Assembly (NCBI RefSeq): GCF_003614435.1
Contig: NZ_CP025546.1
Span: 6,200,001-6,264,000, forward strand
Length of the DNA stretch: 64,000 nucleotides
Reading direction: 5' to 3'
Origin: Mycobacterium paragordonae
Lineage (GTDB): Bacteria > Actinomycetota > Actinomycetes > Mycobacteriales > Mycobacteriaceae
Positions 9,548 to 19,022 of this stretch are shown here, piece by piece; within the stretch, counting starts at the first letter, position 1; every line of letters starts with the position of its first letter. The notes under the pieces were generated by a model. It was given only the letters and a program-made list of their open reading frames with translations, had not been told where the DNA came from and searched no databases. The translations under genes and the position numbers were made by a program.

Positions 9548-9590
9548 GAGGCGAGGCGAGGCGAGGCGAAGCGAAGCGAGGCGAAGCGCT
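9546..9590. repeat. Pentanucleotide tandem repeat (GCGAG/GCGAA)n
   Basis: About eight consecutive five-base units, mostly GGCGA or AGCGA, directly follow the right arm of the hairpin. The run is non-coding and ends where the decayed gene copy begins. Confidence 0.8.
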
Positions 9591-10025
9591 CAGGGCAATT
9601 AGGCGAGGCCGATTGGTGGACTTCACGAGGCGGGCAGCGCCGCCGTGATCGCTGACATCGTCGCCGGCTGCGGGAATCACTGAGCGTGACGTCGAAGTCG
9701 TTGAATTACGCCCCACGCCGAGAGTCCTCGATCAAATGCGGTTGCTTCTGCTTCACCGCAAAGTTCGTGTTGTTGCTCAATTCGTCGAGATAACGCGGAA
9801 GCACACAAACCGGCGCGGGTGCGCACAGGGCGGCCGAAGAAAAGCGAAGGCCTGAGCGCATTGTTTTCGCCGAGCCGAGCGGTTTCACGTCGCTGATTTT
9901 CGCCATGAAATCTACAAGGGCAAAGCCGATAATTTGTTCTGAGTCGTCGCCGGGATCCGGACCCCGCTGATAGGCCAGCGCGCGATCTGCTATTTGAGGA
10001 TGTCGTCTGACATGAATTCATCCAA
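9590..10025 (-). pseudogene. Decayed copy of the proline-rich membrane protein gene at 12008-13240
   Basis: Read on the minus strand, this segment aligns with about 12250-12750. Shared blocks include the stretches around CATCGTCGCCG, GAAGTCGTTGAA, CTTCTGCTTGACCGC (here CTTCTGCTTCACCGC), CACCGGCGCG, GCATTGTTTTC and TTGAGGATGTCGTC. Several deletions break the frame, and both the N-terminal proline-rich/membrane part and the 3' end are missing. It sits convergently behind PPE copy B just as the intact gene sits behind copy C. Confidence 0.72.
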
Positions 10026-10075
10026 CGCAGCACTGTCGCGGGCTATCTGGGCATGCTGTTTGCTTCGCGCAATAC

Positions 10076-10208
10076 CGAAACCCGCACTCCACGGAGAAAC
10101 CACGAAACTTTCCGCAAAACGACGCACGTCGAACAGCGTCGTCGTATCGTCTGTCGCGTCGGGTAAGCGCCGTCATGGGTGACGGGGTTAATGGAGGTCA
10201 AAGCGGTG
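10076..10208 (+). repeat. Duplicated promoter segment of PPE gene C (partner at 5375-5504)
   Basis: This is the second copy of the segment before PPE copy A, with a few small indels. It includes the same GGGGTTAATGGAGGTCA block and GTG start. Confidence 0.7.
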
Positions 10209-11924
10209 AACTTTTCGGTTCTTCCACCAGAGATCAACTCTTTGCGGATGTTTCTCGGCGCTGGGTCAGGGCCCATGCTCGAGGCCTCGGCAGCCTGGTC
10301 GGGCCTTGCCGAAGAATTAGGCTCGGCTGCGGACTCGTTCTCCTCGGTGACCACAAACCTGGCCGGCCAAGCCTGGCAAGGGCCGGCGGCCCAGGCTATG
10401 GCGCGGGCAGCGCGTCCGTACGCCGATTTCCTGCGGGCCGCTTCCGTCCGCGCTACCACCGCCTCGTCTGGTGCGAAATCGGTGGCCAGCATATTCGAGG
10501 CGGCCAAGGCCGCGACCGTTCACCCAGAGGTCATCGCGGCCAATCGGCAGGCCTTCGTGCAGGCGGTCCGCACCAATGTCTTCGGATTCAACGCGCCCTT
10601 CATTGCCGCAGCAGAAGCCGCCTACGAGGAATTCTGGGCGACCGATGTGGCCGCGATGGTCGGCTACCACGGTGGGGCATCGACGGTTGCCGCTCAGCTG
10701 TCGTCGTGGCAGCAGACCCTGCAAGGTCTGCCCGGCATTGGAGGGCTGTTGGGCGGGGCCGGCGGGGCCGCGCCGGCGGCCCCCGGGGACCCGAACTTCG
10801 GCATCGGCAACAAAGGTGGCGGCCTGAACGTCGGCAACGGCAACACCGGCAACAACAACGTCGGCAACGGCAACAAGGGTGACGGCAACTTCGGCGGCGG
10901 CAACATCGGCAACTCGAACATCGGCAGCGGGAACAGGGGCTTCGCTGCCGGGGGCGCGGGTAGAGGCAACTGGGGCAGCGGAAACTTCGGCAACGACAAC
11001 ATCGGCTTCGGAAACCGCGGAAATACCACAAGCAGTTCCAACCCGGGGGCCAACTTCGGCCTCGGCAACTTCGGTAACGGGAACTTCGGGATCGGCAACC
11101 ACGGCGACCTCAACGTAGGGGCCGGCAACACTGGTAATGGAAACGTCGGTTTCGGGCTCACCGGCAACAAGCTGGTCGGTGTCGGGGGGGCGTACTACGA
11201 CGGTGTGACCCAAACGTTCCACTTCGAGGGGCTGAACTCCGGCACCGGCAACATCGGGTTGTTCAATTCGGGCACCAACAACATCGGCTTCTTCAACTCC
11301 GGTGACGGCAATGTCGGCCTCTTCAGCTCAGGCTTCCACGCGCCCTCCGATCCCGCCTTCGGGAAACTTCAGGGCATCGGCATCGGCAACTCCGGCCTGG
11401 GCAACATCGGCATCGGCAACACCGGCACAGGAAACTTCGGCTTCGGGAACTCGGGCTCCTTCAACACTGGCTTTACCAACTCGGGCAGCGAGAATACCGG
11501 CTTCGGCAACGCGGGAAGCTTCAACACGGGCGCTTACAACTCGGGCAATACAAACACCTTCGATGGCAATTCAGGCAGCTTCAATACCGGTTTCTGGAAT
11601 TCCGGCAACACAAACAATGGGTTCGGAACCACGACCGACAGCGGCGCCACGAATTCGGGCTTCGGCAACACCGGTCTCAATGTCTCCGGCTTCAACAACT
11701 CAGTCAGCGGCGCAGGGGCGGGTAATGTGTCCGGTTTCATGAATAAGGCCAGCGGCGGTTCACTCGCGAACGGCGCTGTGTCGGGCTTCTTTAACACCGG
11801 CGTTCCGACCACCTTCCCGCCACTGCCGGCCTTCACCGTTAGCGGAACAACTTCCGGTGCCTTCAACACAGGTTCTCTTACCTCTGGCCTATTCGGCCTC
11901 ACCCTGTTGTTGAAGAACCTGTAG
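10206..11924 (+). CDS. PPE family protein, MPTR subclass (copy C)
   Basis: 572 residues from GTG 10206, with GGAGG eight bases upstream. The first ~180 residues differ from copy A at only about two visible positions (GSGPML for GSAPML, NVFGF for NIFGF). The pentapeptide repeat region then diverges, although the [15 protein letters not shown] segment is kept. Such a pattern, conserved head and drifting tail, fits recent duplication with gene conversion and expansion or contraction of repeats. The family is surface-exposed or secreted through ESX-5. The gene is convergent with the proline-rich membrane protein gene. Confidence 0.9.
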   Translation: MNFSVLPPEINSLRMFLGAGSGPMLEASAAWSGLAEELGSAADSFSSVTTNLAGQAWQGPAAQAMARAARPYADFLRAASVRATTASSGAKSVASIFEAAKAATVHPEVIAANRQAFVQAVRTNVFGFNAPFIAAAEAAYEEFWATDVAAMVGYHGGASTVAAQLSSWQQTLQGLPGIGGLLGGAGGAAPAAPGDPNFGIGNKGGGLNVGNGNTGNNNVGNGNKGDGNFGGGNIGNSNIGSGNRGFAAGGAGRGNWGSGNFGNDNIGFGNRGNTTSSSNPGANFGLGNFGNGNFGIGNHGDLNVGAGNTGNGNVGFGLTGNKLVGVGGAYYDGVTQTFHFEGLNSGTGNIGLFNSGTNNIGFFNSGDGNVGLFSSGFHAPSDPAFGKLQGIGIGNSGLGNIGIGNTGTGNFGFGNSGSFNTGFTNSGSENTGFGNAGSFNTGAYNSGNTNTFDGNSGSFNTGFWNSGNTNNGFGTTTDSGATNSGFGNTGLNVSGFNNSVSGAGAGNVSGFMNKASGGSLANGAVSGFFNTGVPTTFPPLPAFTVSGTTSGAFNTGSLTSGLFGLTLLLKNL

Positions 11925-12007
11925 CTTTACGGCGGTCTGCGGGTTGAGCCAGATCTCGCCACGGTCGTCGCCCGGCGAGCATCATTCACTCGCGGCTGGA
12001 TAGCACC

Positions 12008-13240
12008 TCAGCGCACGGACACCTGCGGCGGATCCTGCGACACATCGGATCTGACGCTCATGAAGGTCCGGACGACGCCGGCCTTGTCGCCACCCGATTT
12101 GGTCTTGGCCGTGAGCGGGAACAACACGTCGCCGCTGTAACGCGCCTCGAGGTGATAGGGATCGAAGAAGCTGAGCTTGAGCCCACTGGTGTCCGGCGGC
12201 CCCCAGACGACGGTGCCGTCCACAACGTCTGAATCACGGTCCCGCTGAGGGCAATTGGGCGGCGCCAGTTGCGGGGACTTCGTGCACTCGGACAGAGCCG
12301 CTGTTATCGCCGACATCGTCGCCGACTGCCCTGCGTCGCTGAGCGTGAAGTCGAAGTCGTTGAAGTAGCCGCCCGTCACCGAAAGCCCGTCCAGCAGATA
12401 CGGTTTCTTCTGCTTGACCGCCAGGTTCGCGTTGTTGCTCGACGCGTCGATATAGCCCGGGAACACATACACCGGCGCGGTGCCCACCGGAGTGCCGAAG
12501 AACAGCAAGGTCTTGAGCGCATCGTTTTCCACGGTGCCGAGCGGTTCGATCTTTGCCGCGGCGTGCTCAAGCTTCCAGGACTTCCCGGACTTCTTGACCG
12601 ACATCGTGACGTCTGAGGTGTTCTCACCGAACTTCGCCACTACGTGTACGCGGGCAAAGCCCAAACTGTGCTCCGAATCGTCGCTGAGGATCTTGACTCC
12701 GCTGATCGGCCAGCGCGCAATCTGCTTCTTGAGGATGTCGTCCGTCAGGAATTGGTCGGATCCCGGTTGGTCGCTGCTGTAACTCAACGCCGCGGCGGCG
12801 TCTCCCCGCGCCAGCGCATCCAGGTATTCCTTGACGGCATCACCGGCTTTACCCGATCCGCTGTCGCTGGTGGTGGCCAGCGCGACGACGAGCACCACGA
12901 CCACGAGTATCACGGTCGCAATCGCAGACAAGGCGATGATGAGCGGCTTGCGGTTCCGCTGCCCGGGCACGGGCGGCGGGCCGAATTGCCCGGGCATCGG
13001 AGGTCCTGCCGGCCACGCGGGCGGGCCCTGCGGAGGCGGGCCTGGCGGAGGCGGGCCCTGCGGAGGCGGGCTTGGCGGAGGCGGGCCCTGCGGAGGCGGG
13101 CCTGGCGCGAAGGCAACATTCGGCTGCGCAACAGGCCACGAGGGCGGGTTCGGTGCAGGAGGTAGCCAGGCGGCCTGGGTGTTGCCGTCTGCGGGATTCG
13201 GCGGGTTTGCCCACGGGTGCGGATCCGGCCTGTAGGTCAC
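12008..13240 (-). CDS. Proline-rich single-pass membrane protein, function unknown
   Basis: 410 residues if translation begins at GTG 13240 (VTYRPDPHPW, AGGA upstream); a longer form from ATG 13348 is possible but its extra residues look unlike coding sequence. The cytoplasmic N-terminus is rich in Pro, Gly and Gln with tandem PPPQG/PPPPG units. Next come one membrane helix (about residues 100-125, LIIALSAIATVILVVVVLVVAL) and an extracytoplasmic region. The first part of the latter (EYLDALARGDAAAAL) resembles DUF4878/NTF2-like lipoprotein domains; the last ~180 residues are not recognised. A decayed second copy lies at 9590-10025. The pairing with PPE genes hints at a cell-envelope role, which is inference only. 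Confidence 0.7.
   Translation of the reverse strand: MTYRPDPHPWANPPNPADGNTQAAWLPPAPNPPSWPVAQPNVAFAPGPPPQGPPPPSPPPQGPPPPGPPPQGPPAWPAGPPMPGQFGPPPVPGQRNRKPLIIALSAIATVILVVVVLVVALATTSDSGSGKAGDAVKEYLDALARGDAAAALSYSSDQPGSDQFLTDDILKKQIARWPISGVKILSDDSEHSLGFARVHVVAKFGENTSDVTMSVKKSGKSWKLEHAAAKIEPLGTVENDALKTLLFFGTPVGTAPVYVFPGYIDASSNNANLAVKQKKPYLLDGLSVTGGYFNDFDFTLSDAGQSATMSAITAALSECTKSPQLAPPNCPQRDRDSDVVDGTVVWGPPDTSGLKLSFFDPYHLEARYSGDVLFPLTAKTKSGGDKAGVVRTFMSVRSDVSQDPPQVSVR
13021..13107 (-). repeat. Coding tandem repeat, about three 30-base units
   Basis: The 30-base unit at 13021-13050 recurs at 13051-13080 with one change and again, shortened, from 13081. Each unit encodes alternating proline-glutamine-glycine and proline-glycine steps in the membrane protein's N-terminal tail, so unit number may vary between strains. 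Confidence 0.85.
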
Positions 13241-13384
13241 TGGCCGATTCCTGTCGGCACCAAGATACTGCGCATCGATTCCCCCGGGTGTGGACGGCGT
13301 CGACGAGACGAACCGCCGTGTGAGCTGCCTCTTCAGTCTAAGGCGCACCCGAAGGTAAAAATGCGCGGAAGTTGGCCCCCAGCC

Positions 13385-14173
13385 TCACGCGTGCTGGTTG
13401 GATACCGAGATCACCTCTCCGGTGAGGTAACTCGAGTAGTCGCTGGCCAGGAACGCAATCGTGGCGGCTACCTCCCATGGTTCGGCGGCACGTCCGAACG
13501 CCTCCTGCGCCTCCAGCCGATCCAGCAACTCGGCCGAAGTGGTCTTGTCCAGGAACTTGTGCCGCGCGAGGCTGGGCGATACCGCGTTGATCCGCACCCC
13601 GTACTCGGCGGCTTCGATTGCGCTGCAACGGGTCAAGGCCATCACGCCGGCTTTCGCGGCCGCATAGTGCGACTGCGAGTGCTGGGCGCGCCAGCCCAGC
13701 ACGCTGGCGTTGTTGACGATCACACCGCCGTGCGGCGCGTCGCGGAAGTACCGCAGCGCCGCCCGGGTGGCCCGGAACACCGACGTCAGCGAGACGTCCA
13801 GCACGCGGTCCCATTCCTCGTCGGTCATGTCCGCCACCGGCGTCTGACCTCCCAGCCCGGCGTTGTTGACCAGGACGTCGAGCCGTCCGAGCCGGGCAGT
13901 GCACGACGAAATCAGCGCGTCGACCTGCGCCGTGGACGTCACATCGCACACCACGTGCTCCACCCGGCCCAGGCCCAGACCCGCCAGCTCCGAAGCGGTC
14001 TCGCCCAGCCTGCGCTCGTGGTGATCGGAGATCAGCACGTCGGCGCCTTCCGCCAGCGCACGGCGCGCAGTGGCCGAGCCGATGCCGGTGCCGGCGGCCG
14101 CGGTCACCACCACCACCTTGCCCTGCAGAAGCCCGTGTCCGGCAATCTCTTCCGGTACTTCGGACAAACTCAC
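13385..14173 (-). CDS. ipdF: Short-chain dehydrogenase/reductase, IpdF-like
   Basis: 262 residues. The Rossmann nucleotide site is TAAAGTGIG (classical SDR TGxxxGxG variant), followed by NNAG, an Asn/Ser/Tyr/Lys set with the YxxxK as YAAAK, and a conserved VSPSLARH after it. The start is GTG 14173, overlapping the fadE30 stop by four bases. The positional orthologue Rv3559c is the dehydrogenase IpdF of the HIP-CoA branch, which oxidises a hydroxyl of the ring-opened steroid nucleus. It shares a transcript with fadE30 and hence the KstR2 box at 15338. Confidence 0.87.
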   Translation of the reverse strand: MSLSEVPEEIAGHGLLQGKVVVVTAAAGTGIGSATARRALAEGADVLISDHHERRLGETASELAGLGLGRVEHVVCDVTSTAQVDALISSCTARLGRLDVLVNNAGLGGQTPVADMTDEEWDRVLDVSLTSVFRATRAALRYFRDAPHGGVIVNNASVLGWRAQHSQSHYAAAKAGVMALTRCSAIEAAEYGVRINAVSPSLARHKFLDKTTSAELLDRLEAQEAFGRAAEPWEVAATIAFLASDYSSYLTGEVISVSNQHA

Positions 14174-15318
14174 CCTTTGACCTCCCTGGGCAGACCGAGC
14201 ACCCGCTCGGCGATGATGTTGCGCTGAATCTCGTTGGACCCGCCGTAGATGGTGTCGGCGCGGGTGAACAGGTACAGCCGCTGCCATTCGTCGAACTCGC
14301 CGTCGGCCAGCGCCAGTCCCGGCTTGCCGATCACGTCCATGGCCAACTCACCCAGCGAGCGATGCCAGTTGGCCCACAACAACTTCGACACATTGTCCTG
14401 ACCGGGTCGCTCGACGTCCATGGTCGCCAGCGCGTAGGAACGCATGGCCCGCAACCCCGTCCAGGCCCGCGTCAGTCGCTCACGGATGAACGGGTCGTCG
14501 GTCGCGCCGGTGCGCTGGGCGAGCTGGGCCAGGTTGGAAAGTTCACGGGCGTAGACGATCTGCTGTCCCAGCGTCGAGACGCCGCGCTCGAAGGTCAGCG
14601 TCCCCATCGCGACCCGCCATCCGTCACCGGGCTGACCGACCACCATCGACGCGTCGGTGCGGGCGTCGTCGAAGAACACCTCGTTGAACTCGGCCGTGCC
14701 GGTGATCTGGATGATCGGGCGCACCTGGACACCGGGTTGATCCAGTGGCACAAGAAGATACGACAACCCCGCGTGCCGCTTGGAGCCCTTCTCGGTGCGC
14801 GCGACGACAAAGCACCACTGGGACAGGTGAGCCAGCGACGTCCATACCTTCTGGCCGTTGATCACCCACTGGTCGCCGTCGAGTTCGGCGGTGGTCGAGA
14901 CGTTGGCCAGGTCGCTGCCGGCGCCGGGTTCGGAATAGCCCTGGCACCACAGCTCGGTCACGTCGAGGATCCGCGGCAGGAAGCGCTGTTGCTGCTCCGG
15001 AGTCCCGTACGCGATCAGCGTCGGACCGAGCAACTCTTCACCGAAGTGGTTGACCTTGTCCGGGGCGTCGGCAAGGGCGTACTCCTCGTAGAACGCGACC
15101 CGGTGTGCCGTCGAAAGCCCGCGGCCGCCATGCTCGACCGGCCAGCCCAGGCAGGTGAGCCCCGCCTTCGCCAGATGCTGATTCCACGCCCGGCGCTCTT
15201 CGAACGCCTCGTGCTCCCGTCCCGGCCCACCGAGACCCTTCAAAGCCGCGAACTCACCGACCAGATTGTCGGCCAGCCATTGGCGGACCTCCGCCCGGAA
15301 CTCTTCGACGTCCTGCAT
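14170..15318 (-). CDS. fadE30: Acyl-CoA dehydrogenase FadE30
   Basis: 382 residues from an ATG, near the 385 of M. tuberculosis Rv3560c. All ACAD regions are present: the helical N-domain, the CQGYSEPGAGSDLAN flavin/substrate motif, the TSLAHLSQW strand region, and the C-terminal IYGGSNEIQRNIIAERVLGLPRE. The known family member dehydrogenates 5-hydroxy-methylhexahydroindanone-propionyl-CoA during ring C/D breakdown. It is the first gene of a minus-strand unit with ipdF and is divergent from fadD3 across an 86-base region that holds the KstR2 operator. Confidence 0.92.
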   Translation of the reverse strand: MQDVEEFRAEVRQWLADNLVGEFAALKGLGGPGREHEAFEERRAWNQHLAKAGLTCLGWPVEHGGRGLSTAHRVAFYEEYALADAPDKVNHFGEELLGPTLIAYGTPEQQQRFLPRILDVTELWCQGYSEPGAGSDLANVSTTAELDGDQWVINGQKVWTSLAHLSQWCFVVARTEKGSKRHAGLSYLLVPLDQPGVQVRPIIQITGTAEFNEVFFDDARTDASMVVGQPGDGWRVAMGTLTFERGVSTLGQQIVYARELSNLAQLAQRTGATDDPFIRERLTRAWTGLRAMRSYALATMDVERPGQDNVSKLLWANWHRSLGELAMDVIGKPGLALADGEFDEWQRLYLFTRADTIYGGSNEIQRNIIAERVLGLPREVKG

Positions 15319-15335
15319 AACCTGTAGGCTAACCT

Positions 15336-15351
15336 ACCAAGCACTTGCTTT
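15336..15351. promoter_or_regulatory. KstR2 operator between fadE30 and fadD3
   Basis: CAAGCACTTG (15338-15347) inside ACCAAGCACTTGCTTT, with one break of symmetry in the two central bases. It lies midway in the divergent promoter region and can control both units. Confidence 0.75.
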
Positions 15352-15404
15352 GTTAGCCCGGCGAGGTCAGCCCGCCTGCGGCCGGTTGAGAAGGAGCGTC
15401 TGCG

Positions 15405-16937
15405 GTGTCCGTCGATCCCCGCACAATTCCCGCGGCGCTGGATCGTTTCGCGCGCGAACTCCCTGACCACGACGCGCTGATCACCGACGACCGCAGCTTC
15501 ACCGCCGCCGCGCTGCGTGACGAGGTGCGCCGGGCGGCGGCCGCGCTGATCGCCCTCGGCGTGCAACCGAAGGACCGGGTGGCAATCTGGTCGCCCAACA
15601 CCTGGCACTGGGTGGTGGCGTGCCTGGCCATCCATCACGCCGGCGCGGCTATGGTGCCGCTGAACACGCGTTACACCGCCACCGAGGCATCCGACATCAT
15701 CGCGCGCACCGGGGCGCCGGTGCTGTTCGCGGCGGGTGTGTTCCTCGGCGCCGACCGGGTCGCAGACCTGGACCGCGAGGCGCTGCCGGCACTGCGGCAC
15801 ATCGTGCGGATCCCGATCGACGCGGACGACGGAACCTGGGACGAGTTCATGGCCCGCGGTACCGACCTCGACGCCGTCGACGCCCGCGCATCCGCGGTCG
15901 ACCCCGACGACGTCAGCGACATCTTGTTCACCTCCGGCACCACCGGCCGCAGCAAAGGCGTGTTGTGCGCGCACCGGCAGTCGCTGGCGGCGTCGGCGTC
16001 CTGGGCCGCCAACGGCAAGATAACCAGCGCCGACCGCTACCTCTGCATCAACCCGTTCTTCCACAACTTCGGCTACAAGGCCGGCATCCTGGCCTGCCTG
16101 CAGACCGGTGCGACGCTGATTCCGCACCTGACCTTCGACCCGCTACGGGCCCTGCAAGCCATTGAGCACCACCGCATCACGGTGTTGCCCGGGCCGCCCA
16201 CCATCTATCAGACCCTGCTCGATCACCCCGCCCGCGGCGAGTACGACCTGAGTTCGCTGCGGTTCGCGGTCACCGGCGCGGCCACGGTGCCGGTGGTGCT
16301 GGTGGAGCGCATGCAAACCGAGCTCGACATAGACATCGTGCTGACCGCCTACGGGCTGACCGAGGCCAACGGCATGGGCACCATGTGCCGCGCCGAGGAC
16401 GACGCGGTGACGGTCGCGACCACCTGCGGGCGCCCGTTCGCCGGCTTCGAACTGCGCATCTCCGAAACAGGGGGCGAAACAGGCGAAGTGCTCCTGCGCG
16501 GACCCAACGTCATGTTGGGCTATCTCGACGATCCCGAGGCGACCGCTGCGGCAATAGATTCCGACGGCTGGCTGCACACCGGCGACATCGGCGTCGTCGA
16601 CGATTCCGGCAACCTGCGCATCACCGACCGACTCAAGGACATGTACATCTGCGGCGGGTTCAACGTCTACCCCGCCGAGATCGAACAGGTACTGGCCCGG
16701 ATGGACGGCGTCGCCGACGCCGCGGTGATCGGTGTGCCAGACCCCCGACTCGGTGAGGTCGGGCGAGCGTTCGTGGTCGCCCGGCCCGGCGCCGCCCTGG
16801 ACGAGGCATCGGTAATCGCCTACACCCGTGAACATTTGGCGAACTTCAAGGCACCGCGTTCGGTGCGGTTCGTCGACGCGTTGCCGCGCAATGCCGGCGG
16901 CAAGGTGGTCAAACCACAACTGCGAGAAAGGGCCTGA
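15405..16937 (+). CDS. fadD3: HIP-CoA synthetase FadD3
   Basis: 510 residues from GTG 15405, with AAGGAG eight bases before. It is an ANL-superfamily acyl-CoA ligase with the P-loop-like TSGTTGRSKG (about 178-187), the adenine motif YGLTE, GWLHTGD, the hinge region RLKDMYICGGFNVYPAEIE, and the catalytic Lys in GGKVVKP. The M. tuberculosis counterpart (Rv3561) activates HIP, the propionate-bearing C/D-ring product of HsaD. Its product HIP-CoA is the KstR2 effector. It heads the fadD3-fadE31-fadE32-fadE33-aspB series. Confidence 0.93.
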   Translation: MSVDPRTIPAALDRFARELPDHDALITDDRSFTAAALRDEVRRAAAALIALGVQPKDRVAIWSPNTWHWVVACLAIHHAGAAMVPLNTRYTATEASDIIARTGAPVLFAAGVFLGADRVADLDREALPALRHIVRIPIDADDGTWDEFMARGTDLDAVDARASAVDPDDVSDILFTSGTTGRSKGVLCAHRQSLAASASWAANGKITSADRYLCINPFFHNFGYKAGILACLQTGATLIPHLTFDPLRALQAIEHHRITVLPGPPTIYQTLLDHPARGEYDLSSLRFAVTGAATVPVVLVERMQTELDIDIVLTAYGLTEANGMGTMCRAEDDAVTVATTCGRPFAGFELRISETGGETGEVLLRGPNVMLGYLDDPEATAAAIDSDGWLHTGDIGVVDDSGNLRITDRLKDMYICGGFNVYPAEIEQVLARMDGVADAAVIGVPDPRLGEVGRAFVVARPGAALDEASVIAYTREHLANFKAPRSVRFVDALPRNAGGKVVKPQLRERA

Positions 16938-16950
16938 GATTGGACCCGAG

Positions 16951-18084
16951 ATGGATCTAGAACTCGACGAGGAAACGCTGGCCTTTCAGGCCGAGGTGCG
17001 CGACTTTCTCGCGACCAATCGCGAGCACATCCCGACGAAGTCCTACGACAACGCGGAAGGTTTCGCGCAGCACCGGGTTTGGGACAAGGTGCTGTTCGAC
17101 GCCGGCCTGTCGGTGATCAACTGGCCGCAGAAGTACGGTGGTCGCGACGCGCCGCTGCTGCACTGGGTGGTCTACGAGGAGGAATACTTCCGCGCCGGCG
17201 CGCCCGGCCGGGCCAGCGCCAACGGCACCTCCATGCTGGCGCCCACGCTGTTCGCGCACGGCACCGAAGAACAGCTGGACCGAATTCTGCTGAAAATGGC
17301 CAGCGGCGAACAGATCTGGGCGCAGGCCTGGTCGGAACCGGAGTCCGGCAGCGATCTGGCATCGCTGCGTTCCACCGCCACCAGGACCGACGGCGGCTGG
17401 CTGCTCAATGGGCAGAAGATCTGGAGTTCACGGGCGCCGTTCGCCGACATGGGATTCGGGCTGTTCCGCTCCGACGTCTCTGCCCAGCGACACAACGGGT
17501 TGACCTACTTCATGTTCGACCTGAAGGCCGAGGGCATCACGGTGCGTCCCATCGTCCAACTCGGTGGCGACACCGGCTTCGGCGAGATCTTTTTCGACGA
17601 CGTCTTCGTGCCCGACCACGACGTCATCGGCACTCCCAACGACGGCTGGCGTGCCGCCATGAGCACCTCGAGCAACGAGCGTGGCATGTCGCTGCGCAGC
17701 CCGGCCCGATTCCTGGCCGCGGCCGAGCGACTGGTGCGACTCTGGAAGGACAGCGGCTCACCGCCGGAGTTCGCCGACCGCGTGGCCGACGGCTGGATCA
17801 AGGCACAGGCCTACCGGCTGCAGACCTTCGAAACCGTCACCCGCCTGGCACACGGCGGGGAACTAGGCGCGGAATCCTCGGTCACCAAGGTGTTCTGGTC
17901 AGACCTGGACGTCGAGTTGCACCAAACCGCCCTCGATATCCGTGGCGCCGACGGCGAGCTCGCCGGACCGTGGACCGAAGGCCTGCTGTTTGCGCTCGGC
18001 GGCCCGATCTACGCCGGCACCAACGAGATTCAGCGCAACATCATCTCCGAACGACTGCTCGGTCTACCCCGGGAGAAGCGCTGA
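16951..18084 (+). CDS. fadE31: Acyl-CoA dehydrogenase FadE31
   Basis: 377 residues, the same length as Rv3562. The start was set at ATG 16951 (MDLELDEETLAFQ), 13 bases after fadD3, because upstream codons lie inside fadD3. It carries the full ACAD fold with AQAWSEPESGSDLAS, the FFDDVFVPDHD strand, and the C-terminal IYAGTNEIQRNIISERLLGLPRE. It belongs to the KstR2-controlled HIP degradation cluster; its individual substrate is not settled. It overlaps fadE32 by one base (TGATG), implying translational coupling. Confidence 0.9.
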   Translation: MDLELDEETLAFQAEVRDFLATNREHIPTKSYDNAEGFAQHRVWDKVLFDAGLSVINWPQKYGGRDAPLLHWVVYEEEYFRAGAPGRASANGTSMLAPTLFAHGTEEQLDRILLKMASGEQIWAQAWSEPESGSDLASLRSTATRTDGGWLLNGQKIWSSRAPFADMGFGLFRSDVSAQRHNGLTYFMFDLKAEGITVRPIVQLGGDTGFGEIFFDDVFVPDHDVIGTPNDGWRAAMSTSSNERGMSLRSPARFLAAAERLVRLWKDSGSPPEFADRVADGWIKAQAYRLQTFETVTRLAHGGELGAESSVTKVFWSDLDVELHQTALDIRGADGELAGPWTEGLLFALGGPIYAGTNEIQRNIISERLLGLPREKR

Positions 18085-19022
18085 TGGAATTCGCAATCGA
18101 CGAACAGCAACGCGATTTCGCGGCCAGCATCGACGCCGCCCTGGGCGCCGCCGATCTCCCGGCCGCCGTGCGCGCCTGGTCCGCGGGCGACACCGCACCC
18201 GGCCGCAAAGTGTGGGAGCAACTAACTAACCTCGGTGTCACCGCACTGATCGTTCCGGAGACCTACGACGGTATCGACGCCTCCCCGGTCGATCTGGTCG
18301 TCGCGATGGAGCGACTCGGGCACTGGTGTGTGCCGGGCCCGGTCACCGAATCCATTGCCGTGGCCCCGATTCTGCTCGCAGATGATCAACGGAGCGCCGA
18401 CCTGGCGTCCGGTGAACTGATTGCCACCGTCGCGCTGCCGCCGGACGTGCCGCGCGCCGTCGATGCGGACAGCGCCGGACTGGTGCTGCTGGCCGGCGAG
18501 GGCAGCGTGACCGAAGGGACATCCGGCGACCGTCACGACTCCGTCGACCCCGGTCGCCACCTCTACGACGTCAGCGCCACCGGCGACTCGTGGTCAGCGG
18601 ATACCGAAAAAGCCTACGAATTCGGCGCCTTGGCCACCGCGGCCCAACTGATCGGCGCGGCCGGGGCACTGCTGTCCGGCAGCGTCGACTACGCGAAACA
18701 ACGCACGCAGTTCGGCCGGGTGATCGGCTCGTACCAGGCGATCAAGCACAAGCTTGCCGACGTCCACATCGCGATCGAACTGGCCCGGCCGCTGGTGTAC
18801 GGCGCCGCCGTGACACTGCAACCGCGCGATGTCAGTGCGGCCAAGGTCGCCGCGGGTGAGGCCGCACTGCTGGCGGCGCGCTCGGCACTGCAGACCCACG
18901 GCGCCATCGGCTTCACCCAGGAGCACGATCTGTCGCTGTTGCTGCTGCGGGTGCAGGCACTGCGATCCGCCTGGGGCACAACGGAATCGCACCGACGTCG
19001 AGTATTGGAGGCGCTGACATGA
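18084..19022 (+). CDS. fadE32: Acyl-CoA dehydrogenase subunit FadE32
   Basis: 312 residues, shorter than a normal ACAD (about 380), as in Rv3563. The C-terminal helical domain is recognisable (YAKQRTQFGRVIGSYQAIKHKLAD, then HGAIGFTQEHDLSLLLLRVQAL), but the middle beta domain is shortened. Such steroid ACAD subunits work as alpha2beta2 heterotetramers in which each subunit supplies part of the flavin site. Together with fadE33, M. tuberculosis fadE32 is thought to form the heteromeric IpdE1-IpdE2 enzyme. It overlaps fadE33 by four bases. Confidence 0.9.
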   Translation: MEFAIDEQQRDFAASIDAALGAADLPAAVRAWSAGDTAPGRKVWEQLTNLGVTALIVPETYDGIDASPVDLVVAMERLGHWCVPGPVTESIAVAPILLADDQRSADLASGELIATVALPPDVPRAVDADSAGLVLLAGEGSVTEGTSGDRHDSVDPGRHLYDVSATGDSWSADTEKAYEFGALATAAQLIGAAGALLSGSVDYAKQRTQFGRVIGSYQAIKHKLADVHIAIELARPLVYGAAVTLQPRDVSAAKVAAGEAALLAARSALQTHGAIGFTQEHDLSLLLLRVQALRSAWGTTESHRRRVLEALT

